Assembly (NCBI GenBank): GCA_035535055.1
Contig: DATLQT010000062.1
Coordinates: forward strand, 26,081-90,080
Origin: UBA6019 sp035535055
GTDB taxonomy: Bacteria; Chloroflexota; Dormibacteria; Dormibacterales; Dormibacteraceae
DNA length: 64,000 nucleotides
Direction of reading: 5' to 3'
Shown: positions 55,971 to 64,000 of the stretch, one piece after another
How the letters are laid out: each line of letters starts with the position of its first letter
Numbering within the stretch: the first letter of the stretch is position 1
Translations under genes and position numbers: made by a program
Notes under the pieces: model-generated
Databases searched by the model: none
What the model was told of the DNA's origin: nothing
What the model saw: only the letters and a program-made list of their open reading frames with translations

Positions 55971-56872
55971 CGCTCGCCGAAGTCGGCCAGGGTGTAGGAG
56001 TGCTCGATGGTACCCGCCTGCTCGACCACGTAGGCCGCGGCCAGCGACGCCACCCGCCCGGCCTCGGCCGGGCCCAGGCCGCGCAGCAGCCCTGCGACCA
56101 GGCCCGAACGGTAGGCGTCGCCGGCGCCGGTCGGGTCCACCTCCTGCCGGGCCGACGCGGCGGGGATGTCGACCCGGCCGGTGGCGGATTCGATCCGCGA
56201 GCCCTGGCGGCCCAGCGTGGTCACCACCGTCTCGGTCAGCTCCAGCAGTCCCGGCACATCGCGGCCCGTCCGCTGGCGGATCAGCTCCAGCTCGTAGTCG
56301 TTGCCGATCAGGATCCAGGCGCCCCGGCAGCCCTCCTCGAGGTCCTCCTTCGACATGTGGGGCAGCTGGTGGGCGGGGTCGAAGACGAAAGGGATCCCCG
56401 CCGCCCGGCACTCGGCGACCAGCCGCGTCATCCCCGACGGTCCGTTGGGCCCGACGATCACGGCGGCCGGCCGCACCCCGCAGTCGGCGAGGCCGAACTC
56501 CACCGCCCGGTTCATGGCGCCGCCGTAGTAGCCCGTGATCTGGTTGTGGTCGAGGTCGGTGGTGGTGAAGCCGGTGGCGGTGGTCTCGTCCGCCAGCAGG
56601 CGAAGGCCGCTGCAGTCGATGCCGAGCTCCTCCAGCCAGCGCCGGTAGCCGTCCGCGTCGGCCCCGGCCGTCGCCAGAATGGCAGCGGGGTGGCCGAGCA
56701 GTCGGAGCGAGTAGGCGTAGTTCGCGGCCACGCCGCCTCGCCGCTTCTCGAACTTCTCGACCAAAAAGCTCAGGTTCAGGATGTGGACCTGGTCGAGCAT
56801 GATGTGGTCGCGGAAGCGCCCGTTGAAGGTGAGGATGTAGTCGAAGGCGACCGACCCGGTCGCCAGCACCAT
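55919..56872 (-). CDS. PfkB-family carbohydrate/nucleoside kinase
   Basis: A ribokinase-fold kinase of about 317 aa. Marks are VLATGSVAFDYILTF at the N terminus, GGVAANYAYSLRLLG, and the catalytic DPTGAGDAYRSGLVAGLL near residue 250. The N-terminal form resembles adenosine kinase-like PfkB members; the substrate is not settled. ATG at 56872 with a G-rich ribosome-binding site; a longer frame upstream overlaps the DUF2332 gene and is not used. Confidence 0.88.
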   Translation of the reverse strand: MVLATGSVAFDYILTFNGRFRDHIMLDQVHILNLSFLVEKFEKRRGGVAANYAYSLRLLGHPAAILATAGADADGYRRWLEELGIDCSGLRLLADETTATGFTTTDLDHNQITGYYGGAMNRAVEFGLADCGVRPAAVIVGPNGPSGMTRLVAECRAAGIPFVFDPAHQLPHMSKEDLEEGCRGAWILIGNDYELELIRQRTGRDVPGLLELTETVVTTLGRQGSRIESATGRVDIPAASARQEVDPTGAGDAYRSGLVAGLLRGLGPAEAGRVASLAAAYVVEQAGTIEHSYTLADFGERYASAFGAPLPAAFAAS

Positions 56873-56897
56873 CCCTTTCCCCCCACCAGACACGGGG

Positions 56898-58217
56898 CTA
56901 GACACTAGCCGAATCGGCGTCGAGCCATTCCAGCCACTGCCCGTGGTCGTGGGCCGCGGCCAGCCGGGTGTGCGTCCTCCGCCCACCCTCGAGGTGGTCC
57001 AGCTCGAGGTAGGGCTTCTCGCCGGGGAACCACTCCAGGCTCACCCGGTCGATCGGCCGGGAGCGCGCAGCGATCGCCACCTGGGCCTCCAGCCGATCCC
57101 GCTCCTCGGGCCGGAACTGGCCGATCGTGAAGCTGGAGAAGAGGCAGAGCGCGGTGTTGGCCGGCGCCTGGGCGATCGCCTCAGGCAGCAGCTCCAGGGC
57201 ATCTCCGCGGAGCAGCCGCGGCGGGCGCTGGCGGGCGACCTCGATGGCCTCGAGGAGGACTTTTGCCCGCCACGGCTGGTCCGGCCAGACGAGGGCCCGC
57301 AGCCACAGCGCCTGCTCGGGATCGCAGACGTCCACCGGCTCGCGGTCGATGCCCAGCCGCCAGGCCACCGGCGCGATCGCGGTCGGCGGCCGGAGCTCTC
57401 CGCGGAGGCGGCACTCGATCAGCACCGTCGAGGCCGGATCCCCGGTCTCCTCGCCCCCGTAGGAATAGCGGTAGCGGTCGCCCAGCAGGTTGAGCCCCGC
57501 GCTGCTGCCCACCTCGAGAAGGGCGAGCGGCAGCCCGGACAGGGCGGCGATAACCGCGAAGGCCGGCTGGAGGGCTGAGCTGCGGCCGACCTCGTTGGTC
57601 TGGACCCGGCGGGTGTGGACCAGGTCGGCGACCGCCTCACGGTTGGCGAGGCAGAACTCGCGGAAGGCGGGGTAGGGGTCCTCGTCGACGTCGCGGCCGC
57701 CGTTGAGGCTCGGGTAGAGGCGGGCGAGCGGATGCTGCACCCCCTTCAGGAGGAGAAAGTGGACGGCGCCGAAGAGCAGGTTGGGAGGCGGCTGCCCGAT
57801 GGGCCCCTCGACGGCCAGCGCCAGGAGCTCGGGGTCCTCGAGGATGCGGGTGCTGAGGCCGGCGTAGAGGGGCGAGGTGACCCGGGTGAAGAGCTCGAAG
57901 GAGGCAATCGCCCCGACCTGCGGCTCGACCCGGGTCAGCAGCTGGAGCGCGAAGTCGCCGAAGACGTCGATGTGAGCCACCCGCCTTCGCTTTTCGGGCT
58001 GGATGGCCAGCAGGGGTATGCCCTGTGCTCGCGCCCATGGCTCGAGGACCGGGCGCAGGCCGATCACGTGCAGGAAGGGGCGGGTCATCAGGAAGCCGCG
58101 GGCCGAGCGGGTGCCGTGGTAGTGGTCGAAATTGCGATGGACGGCGATGCCGCCGTCCTCGGCCCAGGCGATCGCCGCCTTCACCGCGCGCCGCTCGAAG
58201 TACCGTTCTTCACTCAA
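56898..58217 (-). CDS. DUF2332 protein with an extra N-terminal domain
   Basis: A 439-aa protein. From about residue 105 it is a DUF2332 domain (SFELFTRVTSPLYAGL, LLFGAVHFLLLKGVQHPLA, RRVQTNEVGRSSAL, ALLEVGSSAGLNLLGDRYRY with a Rossmann methyltransferase-like look). The first 105 residues (with RNFDHYHGTRSARGF and KRRRVAHIDVFGDFAL) are not part of the usual DUF2332 architecture that I know, and I do not recognise them. TTG start at 58217. Function unknown. Confidence 0.75.
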   Translation of the reverse strand: MSEERYFERRAVKAAIAWAEDGGIAVHRNFDHYHGTRSARGFLMTRPFLHVIGLRPVLEPWARAQGIPLLAIQPEKRRRVAHIDVFGDFALQLLTRVEPQVGAIASFELFTRVTSPLYAGLSTRILEDPELLALAVEGPIGQPPPNLLFGAVHFLLLKGVQHPLARLYPSLNGGRDVDEDPYPAFREFCLANREAVADLVHTRRVQTNEVGRSSALQPAFAVIAALSGLPLALLEVGSSAGLNLLGDRYRYSYGGEETGDPASTVLIECRLRGELRPPTAIAPVAWRLGIDREPVDVCDPEQALWLRALVWPDQPWRAKVLLEAIEVARQRPPRLLRGDALELLPEAIAQAPANTALCLFSSFTIGQFRPEERDRLEAQVAIAARSRPIDRVSLEWFPGEKPYLELDHLEGGRRTHTRLAAAHDHGQWLEWLDADSASV

Positions 58218-58235
58218 GCCATTGAGGATGCTCTC

Positions 58236-58856
58236 ATGACCTCCGAGATGACCGAGGCGCCAGTCCAGGTCATCGCCGTCAGTCCCGCCGACACCCTGCG
58301 CTGGGTCAAGCCGGACCTGCTGACGCGACTGCTCCCCTTCGCCATCGTGGTCGCCGCCGCCTGGTTCATCTGGAGACCGGCGTGGCTGGGCATCTCAGTA
58401 GGTGACCTGCGCTGGCAGCTCGGGTTCGGGCTGGCCGGCCTGCCGTTGATGTTCGTGCTGGCGACCCTGCTCCAGCTCCCGCTCAGCCGCCGGCGCGGGG
58501 CGCTGCGCGTGGGAAGCGGGCCCGACGTGGTCCTCGAGGCCGGGTTCTACCTGCTCAACGGGCCGCTCGAGGAGGGATTCTTCCGGGGCCTGGTCCAGGG
58601 CGGGCTCGGCCTCCTTCTCGGCGCCCCGGCCGGCTTTCTCATCGGGACCGCCGGCTACGTCCTCTACCACCGGCTGGGTGGCTGGACCTGGGCCGACGTC
58701 GCCGCCACCGCGCTGGCCGGGATCTCGCTCGGCCTGGCCTTCTGGCTGCTGCCCGGTCCGCCCTCGCTGCTGGGCGTCTCGCTCGCCCACGTCGGCGCGA
58801 CCTGCGGTTTCCTGGGACCGGGTCCCTACCTGCTTCGCCGGCTCCGGCTGATTTGA
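58236..58856 (+). CDS. CPBP-family intramembrane metalloprotease
   Basis: A 206-aa CAAX protease/bacteriocin-immunity-like membrane protein. Several hydrophobic helices are visible, with the family motifs EEGFFRG (EExxxR), a following His-containing helix (YVLYHRLGG) and LAHVGATCGF. Members are glutamyl intramembrane endopeptidases or scaffolds. ATG at 58236; TTGA overlap with the MFS gene makes them an operon. Confidence 0.82.
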   Translation: MTSEMTEAPVQVIAVSPADTLRWVKPDLLTRLLPFAIVVAAAWFIWRPAWLGISVGDLRWQLGFGLAGLPLMFVLATLLQLPLSRRRGALRVGSGPDVVLEAGFYLLNGPLEEGFFRGLVQGGLGLLLGAPAGFLIGTAGYVLYHRLGGWTWADVAATALAGISLGLAFWLLPGPPSLLGVSLAHVGATCGFLGPGPYLLRRLRLI

Positions 58857-60019
58857 GCTGCCGCGCCTGGCGGCTGCTCCTGCTGGCGGGCCTCGCCGCC
58901 TTCCTCGCGGAGTTCGACGGCGCCGCGCTGCCGCTGGCGCTGCCGGCGATCGGCGCCGAGTTCCGAGCACCCCTTGGCGAGCTCTCCAACCTGGGTTCGC
59001 TGCTCGTCCTCGGCGGGCTCCTCTCGATCCCGATCGCCGCGGTGGCCGACCGCACCGGCCGAACGCGCCTGGTGGCGCTCTGCGTGCTCGGCTTCTCGCT
59101 CGCTGACCTCGGCAGCGCCTTCTCGACCGGGTTACCGATGCTGGGCGCGCTCCGATTCGTCGCCGTCGCCTGCGAGGCGGCCGTCGCAACCATTGCGCCG
59201 GTTCTCGCGGTCGAGGAGGTGCCGGACCAGCACCGCGCGCTGGGCGTCGCCGGGCTCACCTTCATCGCCACCGCGGGCGGCGGACTGACCACCATCGTCT
59301 ACCCGTTCTTGGCGCCCCATTGGCGGCTGCTCTACCTCTGCGGCGCGGTGGGGATACCGATCGCGGCCCTGATCTGGTTCGGCCTTCCTGAGAGCCGAAG
59401 CTGGATCGCGGCCGGGCACGAGGAACGGCCGCTGCGGGTGCTGGCGGAACCGCGCTGGCGCGGCCGCCTGCTGCTGCTCGGCGTCTTCAGCCTGCTGTCG
59501 GTGGTGACCTACGAGGCCACCTCCTTCTTCGGAGTGCTCTATGCCAGCCGTTCGCTCCACCTGCAGCCGCCGGCGATCAGCGCCATCCTGGTCGTCAGCG
59601 GAGTCGTCGGCGCGGCCGGTTTTCTGGCCGGCGGCTGGCTCTCCGACCGCTTCGGCCGGCGCCGGCTGGGGGTCACCTTCCTGGTCCTGACCGCGGTCCT
59701 CTCGGCGCTGGCGTTTGCCGGCACTCTGCCGGCCTACGCGATCGGCTATGTGGCCGCGCCCCTGGCCGCGGGACTGGCGGGGCCGATGACGGCGGCCTGG
59801 TTCAGCGAGCTCTTTCCCACCCGCGCCAGGGCCACCTCGCAGAGCCTGGCGCTCGGGGCTGGCACCATCGGCGCGGTGGCGAGCCTCCAGTTGGTCGCGC
59901 TGCTGGCTCCCCGTTTCGGCCTCGGCCCGGCGCTGGCGGCTTCAGCTCTCGGGCTGCTGGCGGGAGCGCTGGTACTGCTCCGTTTTCCGGAAACTCGGGG
60001 GCAACCTCTTCCAACCTGA
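58853..60019 (+). CDS. MFS transporter
   Basis: A 388-aa 12-helix major-facilitator protein. The signature loop 2-3 reads AAVADRTGRTRLVAL, and its repeat in the second half is GWLSDRFGRRRLGV. It also has ELFPTRARATSQSLALG, typical of the sugar/metabolite:H+ symporter group. Substrate unknown. The TTG at 58853 overlaps the CPBP stop. Confidence 0.85.
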   Translation: MSCRAWRLLLLAGLAAFLAEFDGAALPLALPAIGAEFRAPLGELSNLGSLLVLGGLLSIPIAAVADRTGRTRLVALCVLGFSLADLGSAFSTGLPMLGALRFVAVACEAAVATIAPVLAVEEVPDQHRALGVAGLTFIATAGGGLTTIVYPFLAPHWRLLYLCGAVGIPIAALIWFGLPESRSWIAAGHEERPLRVLAEPRWRGRLLLLGVFSLLSVVTYEATSFFGVLYASRSLHLQPPAISAILVVSGVVGAAGFLAGGWLSDRFGRRRLGVTFLVLTAVLSALAFAGTLPAYAIGYVAAPLAAGLAGPMTAAWFSELFPTRARATSQSLALGAGTIGAVASLQLVALLAPRFGLGPALAASALGLLAGALVLLRFPETRGQPLPT

Positions 60020-60135
60020 AACAGATCTGCTAACTTAGTGCCGCACTCTAGGCCCCAGGTAATCGCGCGGGGGCCTTCGGAATCCAACTTGATCCCCTCC
60101 TCTTTTCTCCCCATCACACCTTTGGTGCCGAGCGC
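60020..60135 (+). other. Intergenic region with hairpin and possible promoter of the helicase gene
   Basis: A spacer of 116 bp. It contains a perfect 7-bp stem, AGGCCCC (60050-60056) with GGGGCCT (60070-60076), around a 13-base loop; no T-tract follows directly, so it is only a weak terminator candidate. TAACTT at 60031-60036 could be a -10 box, which would place the hairpin in the leader of the helicase mRNA. Confidence 0.3.
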
Positions 60136-62718
60136 ATGAGCACGCCCAATCCGGGTGACGTTCTCCCGCTCTGGGATCCCGACATCCCGGGCGAGGTCGT
60201 CTCCACCGGCCGCCTCGGCATCCGCATCAGGCCCGGGAGCCCGGCGGCGGCCAAGATCGCCTTGGTCCCGGGCGGCCCGCGGGCCATCCTCGACGTCCTC
60301 GAGGAGAAGAAGATGATCGAGATCGGCTACACGATCACCAAGTCCGACAAGCCGCTCGAATGCATCGGGCTCTTCAACTCCACCCTTCTCACGGGCCGGC
60401 TCGGCCGCACGGCCAAGGGCCTCGCCTTCGAGATGACCGACTTCCAGGAGCTGGAGTCGCCGGACTACCCGATCGAAAAGTCGCGCGTGCACCTCAAGTA
60501 CCAGGAGCTGCAGATCGTCGAGGAGTGGGACGGCGACCTCGAGGGCTTCACCGCGATCGAGCTCCGAGAGAAGGCGAAGACCGAGCCGATCCTCGATTCC
60601 ACGATGCGTTTCGTCGAGCACCTGCGCGACTTCCGGGAGGACCTCGCCGAGGCCGCCGTCCGCCGCTACGAGGCGACCGAGCAGTGGGTCGAGTGCCCGC
60701 GCTGCGAGGAGACCGTGCCGACCTCGAACGGCATGCACTGCCCGAACTGCGGCGAGGACATGCGGGGTGGGGAGTTCGTACGGGCGATCCTCCACCTGAT
60801 CGGCGACCAGGACGCCCGGGTCTACCGCGGCATCGACTCGCTGACGGTGCGTTCGGCCGGCTTCCCCGAGTACCGGGGAATGTCGCTGGACAAGATCGCC
60901 GGCTTCGACCTCTGGGTCTCCTTCCGCCGCTACGACCCGCTGCCCGACGAGGGGGTGGTGCTGCCGACCGCCAGCGTCGAGATGTTCGAGGCCCAGCGCT
61001 CGGTGATCCGCCAGCTCCAGATCGGTTCGCCGCGGACCGGGGCGCTGGCGGCCGAGCTGGCCGACCCCGGCTGGCTCGGGAGCCCGCCCTACCTCCCCCT
61101 GGAGGGCAAGCCCGCCCACCATCTCCCACAGCCCAACGAGGAGCAGTCGGAGGCGGTGGCTCGCGTCATGGGTATGAGGCCGGGCCAGATGTACCTCATC
61201 CAGGGCCCGCCGGGAACCGGCAAGACAACCGCCATCGTGGAGTCGATCCGGCGGATCCTCGGCCGCCACCAGGGCGGGACCATACTCCTCAGCTCACACT
61301 CCAACGACGCCGTCGACACCGGCCAGGAGCGGCTGCTCGGCTTCTCCCACGTCCGCCAGGCCCGGATCGCCGAGCCGGGCAAGGTTCCCCGCCGGCTCCG
61401 CCAGACGCTCTTCGAGGGCGAGAACCTGCAGCAGTTCAACCTCGTCGCCGGCACCTGCAACCGGTTGGCGATCGACTCCCGCCTCCGCTTCATGGTCTTC
61501 GACTGGCTCATCCTCGACGAGGCCAACAAAGTCCGCGCCAACGAGGCGCTGGCGCTGATGCCGCTGGCCAAGCGGTGGGTGATGATCGGCGACCTGAACC
61601 AGCTGCCGCCGGTGATGGAGGAGGCCGCGCTGAGCTTCGAGATCAAGAGCCCGCTGGACGAGATGGTCCGCGACGCCAGCTTCTACGGCTGGATGTGGGA
61701 CAAGGTCCCGGCGCAGTCGAAGATCATGCTGCCCCGCCAGTACCGGATGCGGGAACCGATCGGGAAGGTCGTCTCCGACCTCTTCTACGACGGCAAGCTG
61801 ATCCACGAATCGCCGCACCCGCGGATGCCGCTGCCTTGGCCCTTCGACCGCGAGCTGGTCTGGGTCGACACCGGCGCCCAGGACGAGTATCGCGACGCCC
61901 AGCGCTCGGTTGCCAACGAGTTCGAGGTGGCGCTCTGCAAGGACATCACGACCATCGTGCGCAAGCGGGTGCGGAAGGCCAAGCTGGCGGTGATCGCGAT
62001 GTACAACTCGCAGGTCAACCGCCTGACCAGCGCGCTCAAGGGCATCGTCCCGCCCGACGACATCGAGTCGGTGGACGCATTCGAAGGCCGCGAGTCGGAC
62101 GCCGTCATCCTGTCCCTGGTCCGCTCCAACGACCGGGCGGCGATCGGGTTCCTGAACGACCCCAACCGGGTCAACGTCGCCATCTCCCGGGCCAAGAAGC
62201 TGCTGGTGATCGTGGGCGACTCCAAGACCGTCATCGGTGGCGCGCCTGAGCTCTTCGGTCCCCTCTTCGAGCACGCCAGGGCGGATGGCCTGGTGGCCGG
62301 AGTCGGGGCGGTGGTCACCGCCTGCCAGAGGGTCGGCGTCCGCTCCCAGGTCCAGCGCCTGTCGCGTCCCAAGCGCGGCGATCGGAGGCGACAGAACCGA
62401 CGCCGGCGGCGCGGTCGCGAGCAGGGTCTCCCGTTCGCCGAGACGGCGCCTGCCGAGCCGAACGGGACCGCCCCCAACGGGATGTCGCCGAACGGCGACC
62501 ACGACCTCGACCAGTTGGTGGTGACCGCCGAGCCCGCCACCGGCGCGGTCGAGCGGCCGCGGCGCCGGCGAGCGCCGCGCAGGCCGGATGCGGAGCCGCT
62601 CGAGACGCCGCCCGGTGCGCCGCCCGACAAGGTCGCCGCGGCGAGCGCGACGAGGCCGAAACGGGCGCGCCGTCCGCGCGCCGAGGCGTCGCCGGAACAA
62701 CCCGAAACCGGCTCCTAG
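60136..62718 (+). CDS. UPF1/DNA2-like SF1B helicase with an internal zinc ribbon and basic tail
   Basis: An 860-aa AAA-type helicase. The core has Walker A GPPGTGKTT (about 357-365), motif II LDEAN, motif III GDLNQLPPV, RQYRM, and motifs V-VI VDAFEGRESDAVILSLVRSN and VNVAISRAKKLLVI, which is the UPF1/SMBP2 group. A zinc ribbon (CPRCE about 187, CPNCGE about 202) sits in the N-terminal half. The last 130 residues are Arg/Pro/Ala-rich with RRRQNRRRRRGR, suggesting RNA or DNA binding. The substrate is unknown. ATG at 60136. Confidence 0.87.
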   Translation: MSTPNPGDVLPLWDPDIPGEVVSTGRLGIRIRPGSPAAAKIALVPGGPRAILDVLEEKKMIEIGYTITKSDKPLECIGLFNSTLLTGRLGRTAKGLAFEMTDFQELESPDYPIEKSRVHLKYQELQIVEEWDGDLEGFTAIELREKAKTEPILDSTMRFVEHLRDFREDLAEAAVRRYEATEQWVECPRCEETVPTSNGMHCPNCGEDMRGGEFVRAILHLIGDQDARVYRGIDSLTVRSAGFPEYRGMSLDKIAGFDLWVSFRRYDPLPDEGVVLPTASVEMFEAQRSVIRQLQIGSPRTGALAAELADPGWLGSPPYLPLEGKPAHHLPQPNEEQSEAVARVMGMRPGQMYLIQGPPGTGKTTAIVESIRRILGRHQGGTILLSSHSNDAVDTGQERLLGFSHVRQARIAEPGKVPRRLRQTLFEGENLQQFNLVAGTCNRLAIDSRLRFMVFDWLILDEANKVRANEALALMPLAKRWVMIGDLNQLPPVMEEAALSFEIKSPLDEMVRDASFYGWMWDKVPAQSKIMLPRQYRMREPIGKVVSDLFYDGKLIHESPHPRMPLPWPFDRELVWVDTGAQDEYRDAQRSVANEFEVALCKDITTIVRKRVRKAKLAVIAMYNSQVNRLTSALKGIVPPDDIESVDAFEGRESDAVILSLVRSNDRAAIGFLNDPNRVNVAISRAKKLLVIVGDSKTVIGGAPELFGPLFEHARADGLVAGVGAVVTACQRVGVRSQVQRLSRPKRGDRRRQNRRRRRGREQGLPFAETAPAEPNGTAPNGMSPNGDHDLDQLVVTAEPATGAVERPRRRRAPRRPDAEPLETPPGAPPDKVAAASATRPKRARRPRAEASPEQPETGS

Positions 62719-62754
62719 CGGCCCTCGAGCCGGCCTTATCCTTTCGCTGCCGGA

Positions 62755-63183
62755 ATGAGCGACTGCGTCTTCTGCCAGATCGTCAACGGTTCCGCGCCCG
62801 CGAGCGTCGTCTACTCCGATTCCACCGTGCTCGCCTTCATGGACATCCAGCCGATCGTGCCGGGCCACCTGCTGGTGATCCCCAAGCGCCACGTCGAGCT
62901 GATGGGCGAGTTGCAGGCGGGAGAAGGCGCTGCCTGCTGGGTGATCGCGGAGATGCTGACCCAGGCCGTCCGCGGTTCGGGGCTGCGGGTCGAGGGCGTC
63001 AACATCTTCGTCGCCGATGGCGAGGCGGCCTTCCAGGACGTTCCTCACTTCCACGTCCACGTGATCCCGCGCTTCGCCGGGGACGGCTTCAGCCTCTCCT
63101 TCCCGGAGGCCTACGGCCACCCGGTCGAAAGGACGGTGCTCGACGACGCGGCGGCGAGGATCCGAAGCGGTCTTGGCGCCTAG
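62755..63183 (+). CDS. HIT-family nucleotide hydrolase
   Basis: A 142-aa HIT protein of the Hint/PKCI branch. The zinc-type N terminus CVFCQIVNG and the catalytic His triad HFHVHVIPRF are clear. Such enzymes hydrolyse adenosine phosphoramidates or Ap4A-type nucleotides. ATG at 62755, 36 bp after the helicase gene, so possibly cotranscribed. Confidence 0.92.
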   Translation: MSDCVFCQIVNGSAPASVVYSDSTVLAFMDIQPIVPGHLLVIPKRHVELMGELQAGEGAACWVIAEMLTQAVRGSGLRVEGVNIFVADGEAAFQDVPHFHVHVIPRFAGDGFSLSFPEAYGHPVERTVLDDAAARIRSGLGA

Positions 63184-63195
63184 TCCGAGCGGGGG

Positions 63196-63567
63196 CTAAT
63201 GCGGCCTGTGGGCCGCGACCAGGCCGGAGATCGCCGTGGAGAGCTCGGCGGGCGTCGTACGCCATTTGAGCAGGGAAGCCGCCACCCCCAGGGGCGGGTG
63301 GTCGTGGGCCTCCTGGTCGTTGGTCAGTTGGATCACGGCCGCGCCCCGGCCGACGAGCGAGAAGACGACGTCCCGGCCGCTCCCGTCCGGAAGCCGGGAG
63401 TCGACGCAGACCACGTGCGGCGTGGAGCGGTCGAAGAGCAGCCCGGCGGTGGCGGCGTCGTTCGCGATGTCGACCCGGTAGCCGTCCATCCGCAGCTTGA
63501 TCGAATACAGCTGGGCGATGCTGAGGTCGTCCTCGACGAGCAGGACGATTGGTCTTTCGTCTCGCAT
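63196..63567 (-). CDS. Single-domain response-regulator receiver
   Basis: A 123-aa receiver-only protein. The acidic pocket is LVEDD, the phospho-acceptor Asp is in VVCVDSRLPDGSG, the Thr in VIQLTND, and the Lys in LLKWRT (Pro after Lys replaced by Trp). No output domain, so it may act like CheY/Spo0F on a partner. The ATG at 63567 lies 9 bases after a -10-like TATGCT; the longer frame to 63720 is unlikely. Confidence 0.85.
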   Translation of the reverse strand: MRDERPIVLLVEDDLSIAQLYSIKLRMDGYRVDIANDAATAGLLFDRSTPHVVCVDSRLPDGSGRDVVFSLVGRGAAVIQLTNDQEAHDHPPLGVAASLLKWRTTPAELSTAISGLVAAHRPH

Positions 63568-63576
63568 CCGGGCGTC

Positions 63577-63582
63577 AGCATA
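63577..63582 (-). promoter_or_regulatory. -10 box (TATGCT) of the receiver gene, near-leaderless
   Basis: TATGCT on the minus strand is 9 bases before the ATG at 63567, predicting a leader of about three bases. Confidence 0.4.
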
Positions 63583-63665
63583 CACAACGCCGCAGTCAGT
63601 AAAGACGGTCGTTTGGGCGTCACTTGGTGAAATGCCCCCACTAACAACGCGCCGGAAAGCCTGAA

Positions 63666-64000
63666 TTGGAGTCGATCCCGGTCCCCGAACTCCAGCTGGC
63701 CGGCGAGGTTCCCCTCCCATCGCCGATCCAGATGGCTCTCGACGAGGTCTTGCTGGACGCCGTCGCGGGCGACCGCCGGCCTCCCCTGCTTCGGTTCTGG
63801 GGCTGGACCGAGCCGACCCTGGTCCTCGGCTCCAACCAGGCGGTCGCCAACGAGGTGGACCTCGAGGCGGCGGGGCGCCATGCCTTCGGCGTGGTGCGCC
63901 GGCTGTCCGGCGGCGGCACGATGCTCGCCGAGCCCGGGCGGACCATCACCTGGTCGCTGGTGATGCCGGAGGCCGCGGTGGCGGGCATGTCATTCATCGA
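63666..64000 (+). CDS. Lipoate-protein ligase A-like protein, 3' partial
   Basis: The frame from a TTG at 63666 is open to the window end. It encodes a BPL/LPL catalytic-domain N terminus: MALDEVLLDAVAG, LLRFWGWTEPTLVLGSNQ, the ligase motif VVRRLSGGGTML, and TWSLVMPE. Such proteins attach lipoate or octanoate to 2-oxoacid dehydrogenase or glycine-cleavage subunits. The conserved part also allows an ATG at 63732, but that would cut into the first helix. Transferase versus ligase cannot be decided from the fragment. Confidence 0.85.
   Translation, partial: MESIPVPELQLAGEVPLPSPIQMALDEVLLDAVAGDRRPPLLRFWGWTEPTLVLGSNQAVANEVDLEAAGRHAFGVVRRLSGGGTMLAEPGRTITWSLVMPEAAVAGMSFI

Noticed and set aside
60020..60135. 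tRNA or small RNA gene in the spacer before the UPF1-like helicase
   Set aside because: No cloverleaf or CCA-type end could be found; only one 7-bp hairpin.
1..64000. Antiphage defence island, prophage or integrative element
   Set aside because: All genes are housekeeping or metabolic, there is no integrase, att repeat or tRNA, and base composition looks uniform.

Overview
The window is 64 kb of gene-dense, very GC-rich bacterial chromosome. It opens inside dnaN, followed by recF and a DciA-like gene, so it lies just downstream of dnaA/oriC. Gene content (actinobacterial-style FasR/fab locus, MshA-like glycosyltransferase, Ser/Thr kinase with an extracellular domain, probable leaderless promoters, 4-bp NTGA gene overlaps) suggests a Terrabacteria lineage such as an actinobacterium or a Chloroflexota/Dormibacterota-like soil bacterium. 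This is an inference; no rRNA or tRNA gene is visible. No prophage, CRISPR array, IS element or tRNA was found. Apart from one 192-bp divergent spacer (6539-6729) and a 153-bp spacer (45441-45593), gaps are nearly all below 120 bp.

Layout. 1-5.4 kb: replication and repair (dnaN, recF, dciA-like, UvrD-RecB-nuclease fusion). 5.3-13.8 kb: envelope glycosyltransferases, a lipoprotein, a DUF4388 protein, a phosphatase, a FemAB protein and an orphan response regulator. 13.8-16.1 kb (minus): folP-folK-glycosyltransferase. 16.2-20.4 kb: a MurE-like ligase, then rsmG-thiG-thiE-thiS-hypothetical (minus). 20.2-25.6 kb: FmdB-type protein, lysA, Ser/Thr kinase, then cupin-Zn-ribbon-cysteine desulfurase-xdhC (minus). 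25.6-32.5 kb: larB, HAD, moaC-mog, pxpA, a peroxiredoxin with an in-frame UGA, pxpBC, NIF3. 32.5-36.1 kb (minus): folB-larC-folD-folC. 36-39.5 kb: MFS exporter, GlsB-like protein, YncE-like propeller. 39.5-46.9 kb (minus): FasR-like regulator followed by fabF-acpP-fabH-fabD-fabG-accD-accA. 47-51 kb: a giant GAF/PAS/GGDEF/EAL protein. 51-60 kb: YcaQ, dienelactone hydrolase, crotonase-DinB-cyclase-nitronate monooxygenase operon, PfkB kinase, DUF2332, CPBP and MFS. 60-64 kb: UPF1-like helicase, HIT protein, receiver-only protein and the start of a lipoate ligase.

The strongest unusual signals are: (1) a probable selenocysteine peroxiredoxin, with UGA exactly at the peroxidatic Cys and a hairpin just downstream; (2) four gene junctions of the form CTGA where the downstream gene seems to start at CTG, so that folK and folC regain their conserved N termini; (3) an 18-bp AT-rich perfect palindrome found twice, with a third degenerate copy, close to the origin; (4) a palindromic GC-rich insert in frame within a RecB-type nuclease domain; (5) a response regulator with Glu at the phospho-acceptor site; (6) a ThiS with residues beyond its GG terminus; (7) a run of -10 boxes placed so that transcripts would be leaderless.
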